A stretch of 64,000 nucleotides of DNA from Pseudomonadota bacterium (GCA_023404095.1 JAEYDD010000067.1:343234-407233); one strand, 5' to 3'. Shown: positions 1 to 9,151, counted from the first letter of the stretch. Notes: generated by a model from the letters alone, not told the origin. A program made the numbers and translations.

Positions 1-997
1 GTGCGATCATCAGTGGCACCAGCCCCTTCAGCGATTGCGCCATCTGATCGCCGGAAACGCCCTGTTCGGCGCCGACCACGTCCAGCACCTTCTTTGTCAG
101 CGACGCATCGTTGAAGCTGATCTCGGCGCTGTTGAAGGTCAGTTGCTGCAGCATGCCCAGCATCGACATGCCGAGCGCGTTGTTCGCCTCTTCCTTGTTG
201 GGGTTGGCCTGTGCCGTCTCCACCGCCTCGCGCATCGTGTTCATGAAATCGAGCGTGTAGCCCGAAATCGCAAAGGCCAGGTTCAGCCTGCCGACGTCGT
301 TGAAATCGAAGGCATATTCGTCGACGGAGAAGAGGCCGCTGCCAAGTTCCCAGCTGCCTTTCATGTCGATCTTGCCTTCGATGGTCTGCAGGCCGAGCTT
401 TTCGATCGTATCCTTGCTCTTCGGATCCTTGATCGTGGTCAGGTCCGCCTTGATGTCGGAGACAGAGCCGTCGAAGTCCATCCCGGTGTCGTTTGTACGG
501 CGCTCGACCCTGCCGGCGATGCCGGAGGTGGAAAAGACTTCCTTCCCCTTGTTGGTGACCATGATCGGGCCGGTGGTCGCGGTCTGGTAGAAGAGCATGG
601 TGTCGAGCGTCTTTCCGTCCGCCTTCGCGGGGATTGTCAGGCCGCCGAGCTGTATGTCGGATGCGACGATGGTCGTGTCGCCTTCGGTCTTGTTGATGTT
701 CGGAAAGCTCACCGTTTCGACCGTATAGCCGCCGTCGCCATCTTCCCCGACGCCTTTCAGCGTGATGTCGCCGATTTCCAGTGCCTCGCCGCCTGTGGGC
801 GTGACCTTCGTGGCCTGCAGCGTCAGGGTATCGCCGTCGGCCGCAATGTTGCCGTAGGTCACCGTCAGGCCGCTGGCGCTGTTGGCCGCGTTGAGCTTGG
901 CGACGAGGTCGGCGCCGTCGAGCGCGAAAGCGGGGCTTGCGATCGCCGCAAGTGCGACGCTGGCGAACATCTTTCGAAGAGTGCGATTGTAAAGCAT
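1..997 (-). CDS. secreted protein of unknown function (3' part cut by window edge)
   Basis: The reading frame runs leftward off the window, so only about 332 residues of the N-terminal part are present. It begins with a clear signal peptide (MLYNRTLRKMFASVALAAIA, then SPAFA as the likely cleavage region), so the product is exported to the periplasm. The mature part is rich in short alternating polar and hydrophobic stretches with many Asp, Gly and Thr residues, suggesting a beta-rich protein. No catalytic motif is visible and I do not recognise the family. The start at 997 has AAGGA seven bases upstream. It is transcribed divergently from parC. The function remains unassigned. Confidence 0.75.
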   Translation of the reverse strand, partial: MLYNRTLRKMFASVALAAIASPAFALDGADLVAKLNAANSASGLTVTYGNIAADGDTLTLQATKVTPTGGEALEIGDITLKGVGEDGDGGYTVETVSFPNINKTEGDTTIVASDIQLGGLTIPAKADGKTLDTMLFYQTATTGPIMVTNKGKEVFSTSGIAGRVERRTNDTGMDFDGSVSDIKADLTTIKDPKSKDTIEKLGLQTIEGKIDMKGSWELGSGLFSVDEYAFDFNDVGRLNLAFAISGYTLDFMNTMREAVETAQANPNKEEANNALGMSMLGMLQQLTFNSAEISFNDASLTKKVLDVVGAEQGVSGDQMAQSLKGLVPLMIA

Positions 998-1120
998 AAT
1001 GGTTCCTTCTTGTCGTGCCGGCCGCCGGCCGTCGTCCGGCTCGGAAACGTTTGATACGGCTTGTCTATTCGTCATGCAAATGGGCGTCGCATCCCGCGTC
1101 GGGCGAAATGTGAAACCCCA

Positions 1121-1430
1121 CTATTTCACGTCAATGGTGGCGGGAATGAGGGCGGACTGCCTGCCGGGACCGTCGATATCGCGCTGCGCGATGATGCCGA
1201 TCGAGAACCGGTGGGCGTCCAGCATTCCCTTGCCCGGTCGATAGAATATCGCCGTCCCGTCAACGGTTTTGCCGTTGCACTTGTCCCGCGCCCTGTCGCC
1301 GCTGACACGGCGATGTTTCGCCGCCGTCCAATGCGTGCCTATCTCGGGCTTGCCGGCAATCTGGCAGGCCGGCTATCCACAGCGCAATCGCCCGGTTTCC
1401 TTGCTGCGAATCGGGCTTTTCGGTAGTCAA
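1121..1430 (-). pseudogene. possible frameshifted small lipoprotein gene
   Basis: Read leftward, an open frame without any ATG, GTG or TTG near its front covers 1121-1372. It encodes a plausible C-terminal segment containing DKCNGKTVDGTAIFYRPGKG and ending IPATIDVK. Just upstream, in another frame, a TTG-initiated stretch (1430 to about 1370) encodes a hydrophobic segment, RAIALWIAGL. Joining the two near 1370 would give LPACQI, a lipobox-like junction. This would be one small exported lipoprotein broken by a frameshift, or by a sequencing error. The alternative is that the region is simply the parC upstream region and the frame is chance. I do not recognise the family. Confidence 0.35.
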
Positions 1431-1435
1431 GTCCC

Positions 1436-3715
1436 ATGGGACAAGAGATTTTGCCGCCCGGTGGCGGAGACGACGACAATATCCTTCCGGTCGATCTGAA
1501 GGCGGCGCTTGAAGAGCGCTACCTTGCCTATGCGCTGTCGACGATCATGCATCGCGCGCTTCCAGACGTGCGCGACGGCCTGAAGCCGGTGCATCGCCGC
1601 ATCGTGCATGCGATGCGTATTCTCCGCCTGGATCCCGGACAGGCCTACAAGAAATGCGCCCGCATCGTCGGCGACGTCATGGGTAAGTTCCACCCGCATG
1701 GCGACGCCTCGATCTATGATGCGCTGGTGCGCCTGTCGCAGGATTTCGCCATCCGCTACCCGCTGGTGGACGGGCAGGGCAACTTCGGCAACATCGACGG
1801 CGATAACGCTGCGGCGATGCGCTACACCGAAGCGCGCATGACCGATGTCGCAACCTTGATCCTCGAGGGCCTCGACGAGGACGCGGTCGATTTCCGGCCG
1901 ACCTACAACGAGGAGGACGAGGAGCCGGTCGTGCTGCCGGGCTCGTTCCCGAACCTGCTTGCCAACGGCGCCTCGGGCATCGCTGTCGGCATGGCGACGT
2001 CCATCCCGCCGCACAATGCGCACGAACTCTGCGATGCGGCGCTCCACCTGATCAAGCACCCCGACGCCACGGTCGAGGACCTGATGTTCGATCCGGCGAA
2101 CCCGCAGAAGGGCGGGGTCGAGGGGCCGGACTTTCCGACCGGCGGCATCATCGTGGAAAGCCGCGAGAGCATGCTGGAATCCTATCGCACCGGCCGCGGC
2201 GGGTTCCGCGTGCGCGCGAAGTGGGAGACCGAAGACCTTGGGCGCGGCGGCTATCAGATCGTCGTCACCGAAATCCCCTACCAGGTGCAGAAGTCGCGCC
2301 TGATCGAAAAGGTCGCAGAACTGCTTCTGGCGCGGAAGGTGCCGCTGCTGGAAGACATCCGCGACGAATCGGCCGAGGACGTGCGCATCGTGCTCGTGCC
2401 GAAGAGCCGCAGCGTCGATCCGACGCTGCTGATGGAATCGCTATTCAAGCTTTCGGAGCTCGAGAGCCGCGTTCCGCTGAACATGAACGTGCTCTCGATG
2501 GGGCGCGTGCCGCGCGTGATGGCGCTGAACGAGGTCCTGTCGGAATGGCTGGCCCATCGCCGCGAAGTGCTGGTGCGCCGTTCCCGCCACAGGCTGGCTG
2601 CGATCGAACGGCGGCTGGAAATCCTCGGTGGCTACCTCGTCGCTTATCTCAATATCGATGAGGTGATCCGCATCATCCGCGAGGAGGACGAGCCGAAGCC
2701 GGCTCTGATCGCGCGCTTCTCGCTGACGGACCTCCAGGCAGAATCGATCCTCAACATGCGGCTGCGTTCGTTGCGCAAGCTCGAGGAATTCGAGATCCGC
2801 ACCGAGTTCGACGGACTGACGAAGGAGAAGGCGGAGATCGAGGCGCTGCTGGATTCCGAGCCGAAGCAGTGGCAGACGGTCGCCTGGCAGATCGGCGAGG
2901 TGAAGAAGAAGTTTGCCAAGGCCACCGAGATCGGCCGACGCCGCACCCAGTTCTCGGATGCCCCGGAAACCGACATCGAGGCGATCCAGCAGGCGATGAT
3001 CGAGAAGGAGCCGGTCACCGTCGTCATTTCCGAGAAGGGATGGATCCGGGCGCTCAAGGGACATATCGCCGATACGTCCGGCCTGCAGTTCAAGGAGGGC
3101 GATGCCCTCAAGGTGGCCTTTCCGGCGCAGACAACCGACAAGATCCTCGTGCTGACGACCGGCGGCAAGGTCTACACGCTCGGCGCGGACAAGCTGCCGG
3201 GCGGGCGCGGCCATGGCGAGCCGCTGCGCATCATGGTCGACATGGAGAACGACCAGGACGTCCTGACCGCCTTCGTCCACGATCCGGCTCGGAAGGTGAT
3301 TCTCGCCTCGCAGGCCGGAAACGGCTTCGTCATCGCCGAGACGGAGATGATCGCCAATACCCGCAAGGGCAAGCAGATCATGAATGTCGGCTTGCCGGAC
3401 GAGGCCAAGCTCGTAGTGCCCGTGCGCGGCGACCATGTCGCCGTCGTCGGTGAGAACCGCAAGATGCTGATCTTCCCGCTGGCGCAACTGCCGGAAATGT
3501 CGCGCGGCAAGGGCGTGCGCCTGCAGCGCTACAAGGATGGCGGCGTCTCCGACATCCGTTGCTTCGCGCTCGACGAGGGCCTGACCTGGGACGACAGCGC
3601 CGGCCGCAACTTCTTGCGCAGCAAGGAAGAGCTTGCCGAATGGCTGGCCGACCGCGCCAGCGCCGGGCGCACGGTGCCCAAGGGCTTCCCGCGCAGCGGC
3701 AAGTTCAGCGGATAG
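1436..3715 (+). CDS. parC: DNA topoisomerase IV subunit A
   Basis: ParC is the breakage-reunion subunit of topoisomerase IV, which decatenates replicated chromosomes together with ParE. At 759 residues the length fits the family. The N-terminal domain has the GyrA/ParC hallmarks: ALPDVRDGLKPVHRRI at about 41-56, FHPHGD at about 85-90, and the catalytic tyrosine at about 130 in AAMRYTEARMT. The C-terminal part carries beta-propeller repeats typical of ParC rather than the full GyrA box set, with GGRGHGEPLR near 583. It is divergent from the upstream secreted-protein gene, and the ATG at 1436 directly precedes the conserved N-terminus. No ParE gene lies in the window. Confidence 0.95.
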   Translation: MGQEILPPGGGDDDNILPVDLKAALEERYLAYALSTIMHRALPDVRDGLKPVHRRIVHAMRILRLDPGQAYKKCARIVGDVMGKFHPHGDASIYDALVRLSQDFAIRYPLVDGQGNFGNIDGDNAAAMRYTEARMTDVATLILEGLDEDAVDFRPTYNEEDEEPVVLPGSFPNLLANGASGIAVGMATSIPPHNAHELCDAALHLIKHPDATVEDLMFDPANPQKGGVEGPDFPTGGIIVESRESMLESYRTGRGGFRVRAKWETEDLGRGGYQIVVTEIPYQVQKSRLIEKVAELLLARKVPLLEDIRDESAEDVRIVLVPKSRSVDPTLLMESLFKLSELESRVPLNMNVLSMGRVPRVMALNEVLSEWLAHRREVLVRRSRHRLAAIERRLEILGGYLVAYLNIDEVIRIIREEDEPKPALIARFSLTDLQAESILNMRLRSLRKLEEFEIRTEFDGLTKEKAEIEALLDSEPKQWQTVAWQIGEVKKKFAKATEIGRRRTQFSDAPETDIEAIQQAMIEKEPVTVVISEKGWIRALKGHIADTSGLQFKEGDALKVAFPAQTTDKILVLTTGGKVYTLGADKLPGGRGHGEPLRIMVDMENDQDVLTAFVHDPARKVILASQAGNGFVIAETEMIANTRKGKQIMNVGLPDEAKLVVPVRGDHVAVVGENRKMLIFPLAQLPEMSRGKGVRLQRYKDGGVSDIRCFALDEGLTWDDSAGRNFLRSKEELAEWLADRASAGRTVPKGFPRSGKFSG

Positions 3716-3871
3716 GGCACTTCCAGCCGGAGCGGCGCCGCTTCGGCATGATAATGCGGCACCTGGGGCAGACGTGCGAAATCGCGCCGCGGCGTTGTTA
3801 CTTTCGCATGCGTGGATTCGCGGTATGAAGCGTCAGGGCTGGGGCTTGAGAGGCCCTGCCATCTTCACGTT

Positions 3872-4105
3872 TCAGGAGCCAAAGGGCAGGGGGACGGTGA
3901 AGTAGCGCAGGAAGCGCGTCGCCCTGTCCTCGTCGATTTCGCCGGCGGCGATGCCGAGCACGAGTTCATAAAGTGTGTCGACAGCGGCGATTTCATAGCT
4001 CTTGTCGATGAGGAGCAGGCCGGCCGCTACAATGGCAATTCGCTTATTGCCGGGGAAAGCCCCAATGCAATCCGTCAGGGGCGCACCGGGGCGGCCACAG
4101 CGCAC
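3872..4105 (-). CDS. small hypothetical protein downstream of the DMT permease
   Basis: A frame of about 77 codons from a GTG at 4105 overlaps the 3' end of the permease gene by 31 bases and continues past it. The part beyond the overlap (KRIAIVAAGLLLIDKSYEIA ... GEIDEDRATRFLRYFTVPLP) looks like a compact, partly helical protein and not a shadow, because no other gene occupies 3872-4074. No ATG is present, so the start is doubtful and translational coupling from the permease is assumed. The family is not recognised. Confidence 0.35.
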   Translation of the reverse strand: MRCGRPGAPLTDCIGAFPGNKRIAIVAAGLLLIDKSYEIAAVDTLYELVLGIAAGEIDEDRATRFLRYFTVPLPFGS

Positions 4106-4995
4106 GTGGCTTGCAGCCGAGCAGCTTTCGCCTTGCTGCGCATCTGCCACAGCGAATGGCACAGCAGGGCCGTGATGAGGATGCTGCCTCCGACGAGCGT
4201 CTGGCTGGAAGGCTGCTCGGCGAAGACGATCCACACCCAGATCGGCGCCAGCACCGTTTCCAGCAGATAGAACATCCCGACCTCGGGCGCGGACAGATAT
4301 CGCGGCCCCGTGGCAAGGCACCAGAACGCGAGCGGGATCATGACCAGCCCGTTGAAGAGGATAAAGGCCGGCTGTTCGATCTGCAGCGTGCCGCCGGGAA
4401 GCATCAGGAGCCCGGCAACGCCCGGAACGATGGCGGTCACTAGCGGCACGAAGCCCATGTCGGCGCCGCTCTTGCGGCTGATGGTGATGGCGCTCGCAAG
4501 CAGCAAGGCGGAGCAGGCGGCCATCGCATCGCCGAAGAAATTGCCGGTCTCCAGCCCGTCATGGACGATCAGCGCAATGCCGCAGACCATGGCTGCCATG
4601 GTCGCAAGCGTGGCGTTCGACGGGCGCTCGCCGAGAAAGAGCCATGAGAGAAGGGCGGCGAACATCGAGGTGAAGGCCAGGATGAACACGACGTTGGCGG
4701 TGGTCGTATTGAAGACCGCGAGCATGAACGTGAGCGAGTTGATGCCGTACAGCACGCCTGCGGCAAGGCCGGCACGACCCGGGATCAGCGCCAGCGGACG
4801 ACGCAGCAGAAGACGCAGGACCGACCAGACCGCCATTGCCACCAGAAAGGTCGCGATGCTGCGCACGGCAAGCACCGACCACACCTCGCCTTGGGCGGAG
4901 CGGATCAGGGGAATGTCGAAGGACAGGGCCAGACCGCCGATTGCGGTGATCATCAGGCCTTTGCGATGGAGGCTGGGGTCTTGCAAAGGTGTCAC
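4075..4995 (-). CDS. DMT superfamily (EamA) permease
   Basis: An inner-membrane transporter of the drug/metabolite family with 306 residues and about ten hydrophobic segments arranged as two EamA repeats. In the first repeat LGERPSNATL marks the end of a helix, a common family signature; the second repeat has VFAEQPSSQTL at the matching place. The substrate cannot be inferred from sequence. The frame starts with GTG at 4995; an ATG 14 codons later (MITAIGGLALSF) is an alternative start at the first membrane helix. It lies 15 bases after the bpt stop on the same strand, so it may be cotranscribed with bpt. Confidence 0.85.
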   Translation of the reverse strand: MTPLQDPSLHRKGLMITAIGGLALSFDIPLIRSAQGEVWSVLAVRSIATFLVAMAVWSVLRLLLRRPLALIPGRAGLAAGVLYGINSLTFMLAVFNTTTANVVFILAFTSMFAALLSWLFLGERPSNATLATMAAMVCGIALIVHDGLETGNFFGDAMAACSALLLASAITISRKSGADMGFVPLVTAIVPGVAGLLMLPGGTLQIEQPAFILFNGLVMIPLAFWCLATGPRYLSAPEVGMFYLLETVLAPIWVWIVFAEQPSSQTLVGGSILITALLCHSLWQMRSKAKAARLQATCAVAAPVRP

Positions 4996-5010
4996 GCAGA
5001 AATCCGATTC

Positions 5011-5772
5011 TCAGTCCGAACTTCCGCCATCATAGCGTTCCCAGCCGCGTGCCATCAGGTGCTCCTGCGGCAAAAACTTTGTTTTATAGTCCATTTTTCG
5101 CGAACCCTTCACCCAGTAGCCGAGATAGACGTGCGGCAATCCCAGCGCTTTGGCGCGGCGAATATGATCGAGAATCATGAAGGTTCCGAGCGAGCGATGC
5201 TGCTCGTCCGGATCGAAATAGGAGTAGACCATCGATAGCCCGTCGCCCATGCGGTCCGTGAGCGCAACCGCAATGAGCTCGCCCCGGGGTCGCTCCTCCA
5301 GACCGGCGCCCTCGGTGCGCTTGCGATATTCGATGACCTTGGTGTGGACATGGGTGTCCTCGACCATCATCGCATAGTCGAGAACCGACATGTCCGACAT
5401 GCCGCCCTTCTGGTGGCGGCGGTCGAGATAGCGACGAAACAGCGTGTACTGTTCGCTGGACGGCTCGGCTGGATACTCGTAGCCGAAGAGATCGCGGTTT
5501 GCAGCCTGCACGCGCCGCATCGAGCGCCTCGGCTCGAACTCGTTGACGAGGATCCGCACCGAAATGCACGCCCGGCAGGTTTCGCAGGCCGGCCGGTAGG
5601 CGATGTTCTGCGACCGGCGGAACCCGCCCTGCGTCAGGAGATCGTTGAGCTCAGGCGCGCGCTCGCCGACGAGGTGCGTAAAGACTTTCCGCTCCATTTC
5701 GTGCGGCAGGTAGGGGCATGCAGCCGGAGCCGTCAGGTAGAATTGGGGGGCGGGGGTTGTCTGGGTATTCAT
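5011..5772 (-). CDS. bpt: aspartate/glutamate leucyltransferase (N-end rule)
   Basis: Bpt transfers leucine from Leu-tRNA to proteins with N-terminal Asp or Glu, making them substrates for ClpAP-type degradation. The protein has 253 residues from the MNTQTTP start. Conserved family features are CPYLPHEMERKVFTHL near the N-terminus, YRPACETCRACISVRI with its paired CxxC-type cysteines at about 61-70, SSEQYTLFRRYLDRRH in the middle, and the C-terminal YLGYWVKGSRKMDYKTKF block. I chose 5772 over the ATG seven codons upstream because homologues begin MNTQTTP. ClpP and ClpX, encoded at 60-62 kb, belong to the same broad proteolysis network. Confidence 0.93.
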   Translation of the reverse strand: MNTQTTPAPQFYLTAPAACPYLPHEMERKVFTHLVGERAPELNDLLTQGGFRRSQNIAYRPACETCRACISVRILVNEFEPRRSMRRVQAANRDLFGYEYPAEPSSEQYTLFRRYLDRRHQKGGMSDMSVLDYAMMVEDTHVHTKVIEYRKRTEGAGLEERPRGELIAVALTDRMGDGLSMVYSYFDPDEQHRSLGTFMILDHIRRAKALGLPHVYLGYWVKGSRKMDYKTKFLPQEHLMARGWERYDGGSSD

Positions 5773-5952
5773 GTTTTCGGCGCGCGACTCCAACCGGGCC
5801 TGACTGACAATACTAGCATGGCGCAGTTAAGGAAAAGGTCAACCTCGTCGGAGAGCTAGTACCGTCGTTACCAATACTCTTGACGGGCCATCCGGTGGGA
5901 GGGGGCGGGCCGCCCGGGAGGGCGGCGTCCGCGACGTTCATCTGCCAGTGTT

Positions 5953-6414
5953 TCAGAAGCCCGAGCGCCTGACGACGACGGTGCCGAGAAGCAGGTCGTG
6001 CAGCAACCGGCTGCGATCGGTGAACAGGCCGATCAGAAGTATGAAAGGCGTGAGCAGGGCATTGCCCAGCCAGAACAGCACGAGATAGACGATGGAGGTG
6101 AGGAAATCCATCGGCCTCCCGTCCACGCGCATGACGGCAAGTCCCATCACGTTCATGCCGACGCTAGCCTGGTTGGGGCCGCCGATCGTCATGCCGAAAT
6201 AAAGCATGGCGACGATCACGAACAGCGCCGGATAGAGCATCCAGCCGAGCCCCAGCGTGATGATGCCGAGGAAGAAGACGACGACGGCCGCGGGCACCCA
6301 GAGAAGGGCCACGATCGCATAGTCGATCAGGAAGGCGAAGATCCGTCGGGACAACACGCCGCGATAGGCGCGCCAGTCCGTGCTCGGCAGACGAACCTCG
6401 TCATAATTGCTCAT
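5953..6414 (-). CDS. RDD family membrane protein
   Basis: A 153-residue inner-membrane protein. After a short polar leader (MSNYDEVRLPSTDWRAYRGV), the RDD domain begins with LSRRIFAFLIDYAIVALLW, containing the Arg and Asp that name the family. Two more hydrophobic segments follow (LGWMLYPALFVIVAMLYF and LTSIVYLVLFWLGNALLTPF), with conserved GMNVMGLAVMRVDG between them. The start at 6414 has AGGAG about seven bases upstream; the longer frame upstream is not supported. The cellular role is unknown. It lies 104 bases after hemB on the same strand. Confidence 0.88.
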   Translation of the reverse strand: MSNYDEVRLPSTDWRAYRGVLSRRIFAFLIDYAIVALLWVPAAVVVFFLGIITLGLGWMLYPALFVIVAMLYFGMTIGGPNQASVGMNVMGLAVMRVDGRPMDFLTSIVYLVLFWLGNALLTPFILLIGLFTDRSRLLHDLLLGTVVVRRSGF

Positions 6415-6518
6415 CGAATGGCTCCTGTGTTCACTCATGCCATTGATATGGGAATTGCCGGCGCAAAAGCAATAAAGTCGGCTTGCCCAAGCCATCCGGG
6501 TCAATTGCGCGCAGACTG

Positions 6519-7526
6519 TCAGCCCTTCTTCGAAAGGTGCCGGGCGACCTCGACGGCGAAATAGGTCAGGATGCCGTCGCAGCCGGCGCGCTTGAAGGCG
6601 AGCAGCGTCTCCATCATCACCCTGTCTCCGTCGATCCAGCCGTTCATGGCCGCAGCCTTGATCTGCGCATACTCGCCGGAGACCTGATAGGCGAAGACAG
6701 GCAGGCCGAACGCTTCCTTCATCCGAAAGCAGATGTCGAGATAGGGCAGGCCCGGCTTGACCATCAGCATGTCCGCGCCTTCCTCCACGTCGAGCGCCGC
6801 GTCGCGGATCGCCTCAGTGCCGTTGGCGGGGTCGATGTAGTAGGTTTTCTTGTCGCCCTTCAAAAGCCCGCCGGTGCCGATTGCCTCGCGGTACGGCCCG
6901 TAGAAGGCGGAGGCGAACTTGGTCGCATAGGACATGATGCCGACGTTCTGGTGCCCGGCGGCGTCGAGCGCCTGGCGGATGGCTCCGATCCGCCCGTCCA
7001 TCATCTCCGAAGGCGATATGATGTCGGAACCGGCATCGGCCTGGACCACCGCGGCCCTGGCCACCTGCTCGACAGTTTCGTCGTTGACGATCTCTGCGCC
7101 GCGCAGGATGCCGTCATGGCCGTGGCTGGTAAAAGGGTCGAGCGCCACGTCGGTGATCACACCGATCTGCGGCACATGCTTCTTCAGCGCGCGCGTTGCC
7201 TCGTTGATCAGGTTGTCGGCTGCAAGGCTGTTGGAACCGGTCTCGTCGCGCAGGTGAATCTCGATGTTGGGAAAGGTGGCGATCGCCGGCACGCCGAGGT
7301 CGGCGGCTTCCTTCGCCGCTTCGACCAGGCGATCGACGCTCATGCGGTTGACGCCGGGCATCGATGGGATCGGCTCCACGATATCGGTGCCGGGGATGAC
7401 GAAGACCGGCCAGATCAGGTCGTCCACCGTCAGCCGGTTTTCCTGCACGAGACGGCGCGTCCAGTCCGCCTTGCGGTTGCGGCGCATCCGCCGATGGCCG
7501 GTGATCTGGTCGACGACATTGGTCAT
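6519..7526 (-). CDS. hemB: delta-aminolevulinic acid dehydratase (porphobilinogen synthase)
   Basis: HemB condenses two 5-aminolevulinate molecules to porphobilinogen, the second common step of tetrapyrrole synthesis, in the cytoplasm. The 335-residue length is typical. The Schiff-base lysines are visible at about 203 (YATKFASAFYG) and 257 (MLMVKPGLPYLD). The metal-site segment reads DVALDPFTSHGHDG at about 126-139, with Asp and Ala where zinc enzymes have cysteines, so this is the magnesium/potassium type found in many alphaproteobacteria. The ATG at 7526 gives the conserved arginine-rich N-terminus MTNVVDQITGHRRMRRNRKA. Confidence 0.96.
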   Translation of the reverse strand: MTNVVDQITGHRRMRRNRKADWTRRLVQENRLTVDDLIWPVFVIPGTDIVEPIPSMPGVNRMSVDRLVEAAKEAADLGVPAIATFPNIEIHLRDETGSNSLAADNLINEATRALKKHVPQIGVITDVALDPFTSHGHDGILRGAEIVNDETVEQVARAAVVQADAGSDIISPSEMMDGRIGAIRQALDAAGHQNVGIMSYATKFASAFYGPYREAIGTGGLLKGDKKTYYIDPANGTEAIRDAALDVEEGADMLMVKPGLPYLDICFRMKEAFGLPVFAYQVSGEYAQIKAAAMNGWIDGDRVMMETLLAFKRAGCDGILTYFAVEVARHLSKKG

Positions 7527-7725
7527 GGAACTGTCCTTGCATGTTTTTGGTGCTCATAGCACGTTGGGACGGCTTACCAGAAGGCGTTATCGGATGCGAA
7601 TGCGGCAGAAGGCCGCTTGCAGGCACGTTTGCCGCTGGCCGGAAACCAAGGCCGATCCGGCGCCACAGGTTTCTATCAACGATCAATTGGTATTATGCCC
7701 CGGCGGGGGCTGCTATTGTCCGCCA

Positions 7726-8163
7726 ATGGCTTCTGATTCCCCGAATGTTCCGAGATGGACGCTGACCGATACGCTTTACGTGACGTTCCTGCGCGTGATG
7801 GCGGTTGTCTGCCTGTGGTTCGCCCTTCAGTACTGGGCGATGCTGACGGGGTATTCGCTCGGGGGGAGGGGGCGCTTCGACCTCTTGCCACCGGCGTGGA
7901 AGGCGGCCTCAACGGCACTGGCCATGATGTTTCCGGTGGCAGCGGTCGGGCTCTGGCTTCTGGCGCCCTGGGGGGCGGTCGTCTGGGTGCTCGCGGCGGC
8001 GACGGAAATCGCGATGCACGAGTTCTATCCCTCGATTTTCGGCATCAACAGGCTGCTGGTGATCGCCCACATCACCGTGGCCGTCATCTACGTTCTTTTC
8101 CAGGCTGCGCTCTTCCTGCAGCGGCGCAAGCAGACGCGGCAGGTAAGGACTGATTTACCGTGA
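7726..8163 (+). CDS. DUF6163 family membrane protein
   Basis: A 145-residue protein with four hydrophobic segments (FLRVMAVVCLWFALQYWAML, STALAMMFPVAAVGLWLLAP, VVWVLAAATEIAMHEF and LLVIAHITVAVIYVLFQAAL), so an inner-membrane protein. It matches the DUF6163 type that sits beside the ldtR regulator in rhizobia. The ATG at 7726 is the first start consistent with the conserved N-terminus; the open frame upstream of it is antisense to hemB and not coding. It is codirectional with ldtR, 124 bases upstream of it, which hints at an envelope-related role, but no function is established. Confidence 0.8.
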   Translation: MASDSPNVPRWTLTDTLYVTFLRVMAVVCLWFALQYWAMLTGYSLGGRGRFDLLPPAWKAASTALAMMFPVAAVGLWLLAPWGAVVWVLAAATEIAMHEFYPSIFGINRLLVIAHITVAVIYVLFQAALFLQRRKQTRQVRTDLP

Positions 8164-8287
8164 GACAGCGTGGCGCACCGGTAAGGCGCTGTTAAGGCTG
8201 CGGTTTAAGTAGAATTTTAGACGCATTCGATAGGGTCTCACTCAAGGCGGGAAAACAGACACCGCCACCAAAACAGTGAGGCAGAAA

Positions 8288-8797
8288 ATGAACACGAAGC
8301 TTAAGCCGCAGGCGGTCGCAGTCGAAACCCACGAAGATGCGATCCGCAACCTGTACATGGAATCCCTTCACCTCGTCGAGCGTCTGCACCGCCGCCTGCT
8401 CGACGTCATCAAGGACGAGTTCGACCGCGCCGGTCGTTCCGACGTCAACGCCGTCCAGGCGCTGCTCCTCTTCAACATCGGCAATTCCGAGCTGACCGCC
8501 GGGGAACTTCGCTCCCGCGGCTACTACCTCGGCTCGAACGTGTCCTACAACGTCAAGAAACTGGTCGATCTCGGCTTTATCAACCACCAGCGCTCCCGCG
8601 TCGATCGTCGCTCGGTCCGCATCAGCCTGACCGAGAGCGGTCAGGAGATCGCCGAGACGGTGGCGAAGCTCTACGACCGCCATATCGGCTCCATCCAGAA
8701 GGTTGGCGGCATCGGCGAGAACGAGTTCAACGAGATGAACCGTCTGCTGCAGCGCCTCGACCGCTTCTGGAACGACTCGATCCTCTATCGCCTTTAA
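8288..8797 (+). CDS. ldtR: MarR-family envelope regulator LdtR
   Basis: A 169-residue winged-helix regulator. The helix-turn-helix segment is ELTAGELRSRGYYLGSNVSY followed by NVKKLVDLGFINHQRSRVDR, with the wing RRSVRISLTESG. This strongly resembles LdtR of Liberibacter and Sinorhizobium, which controls the L,D-transpeptidase gene ldtP and stress tolerance. ldtP is indeed the next gene, 354 bases downstream and in the same direction. I chose the ATG at 8288 (MNTKLKPQ) over a GTG four codons earlier. A strong terminator follows directly, so ldtR and ldtP appear to be separate transcripts. Confidence 0.9.
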   Translation: MNTKLKPQAVAVETHEDAIRNLYMESLHLVERLHRRLLDVIKDEFDRAGRSDVNAVQALLLFNIGNSELTAGELRSRGYYLGSNVSYNVKKLVDLGFINHQRSRVDRRSVRISLTESGQEIAETVAKLYDRHIGSIQKVGGIGENEFNEMNRLLQRLDRFWNDSILYRL

Positions 8798-8831
8798 GGC
8801 TTTCGGACCGATAGGACAGTCAGCCAGCATC

Positions 8832-8873
8832 AAAACCGGATGCGCCGACGTGCGCGTCCGGTTTTCTCGTGTT
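8832..8873 (+). terminator. intrinsic terminator after ldtR
   Basis: Inverted repeat AAAACCGGA (8832-8840) / TCCGGTTTT (8857-8865), extended inward by GCGC pairing and followed by TCTCGTGTTT. The arms pair perfectly and end in a T-rich run, 35 bases after the ldtR stop codon. Confidence 0.8.
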
Positions 8874-8936
8874 TCGGTTTTCGTCTTGGGGCGGAACTGC
8901 TTGGAGGCAGTACCTGCGCTCAGGTGCACGGCATCA

Positions 8937-8957
8937 CACGCGCGTTACCCGCGCGTG
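8937..8957. promoter_or_regulatory. GC-rich palindrome between ldtR and ldtP
   Basis: CACGCGCG and CGCGCGTG form a perfect eight-base inverted repeat around a five-base centre (TTACC), about 195 bases before the ldtP start. It lies between the ldtR terminator and ldtP, so it is a candidate regulator-binding site or a structured leader element. That it binds LdtR is only an inference. Confidence 0.4.
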
Positions 8958-9151
8958 CATACCCGCGACACGCTTTGGCCATATTGCTATGAGACCGGAG
9001 GCTATGGCCGCAGGCATGCGCCTTCCGCATGGCCGGTTTCCGTTTGTTAACCCTGTTCGTATTAGGTTCCGTGGGATATGGGCCTTAGGTGGCTTCAATG
9101 TTCGCATGGGCGAAGGCCGATATTGCGGCCGGGTAGAGAATGGTAGGATAG

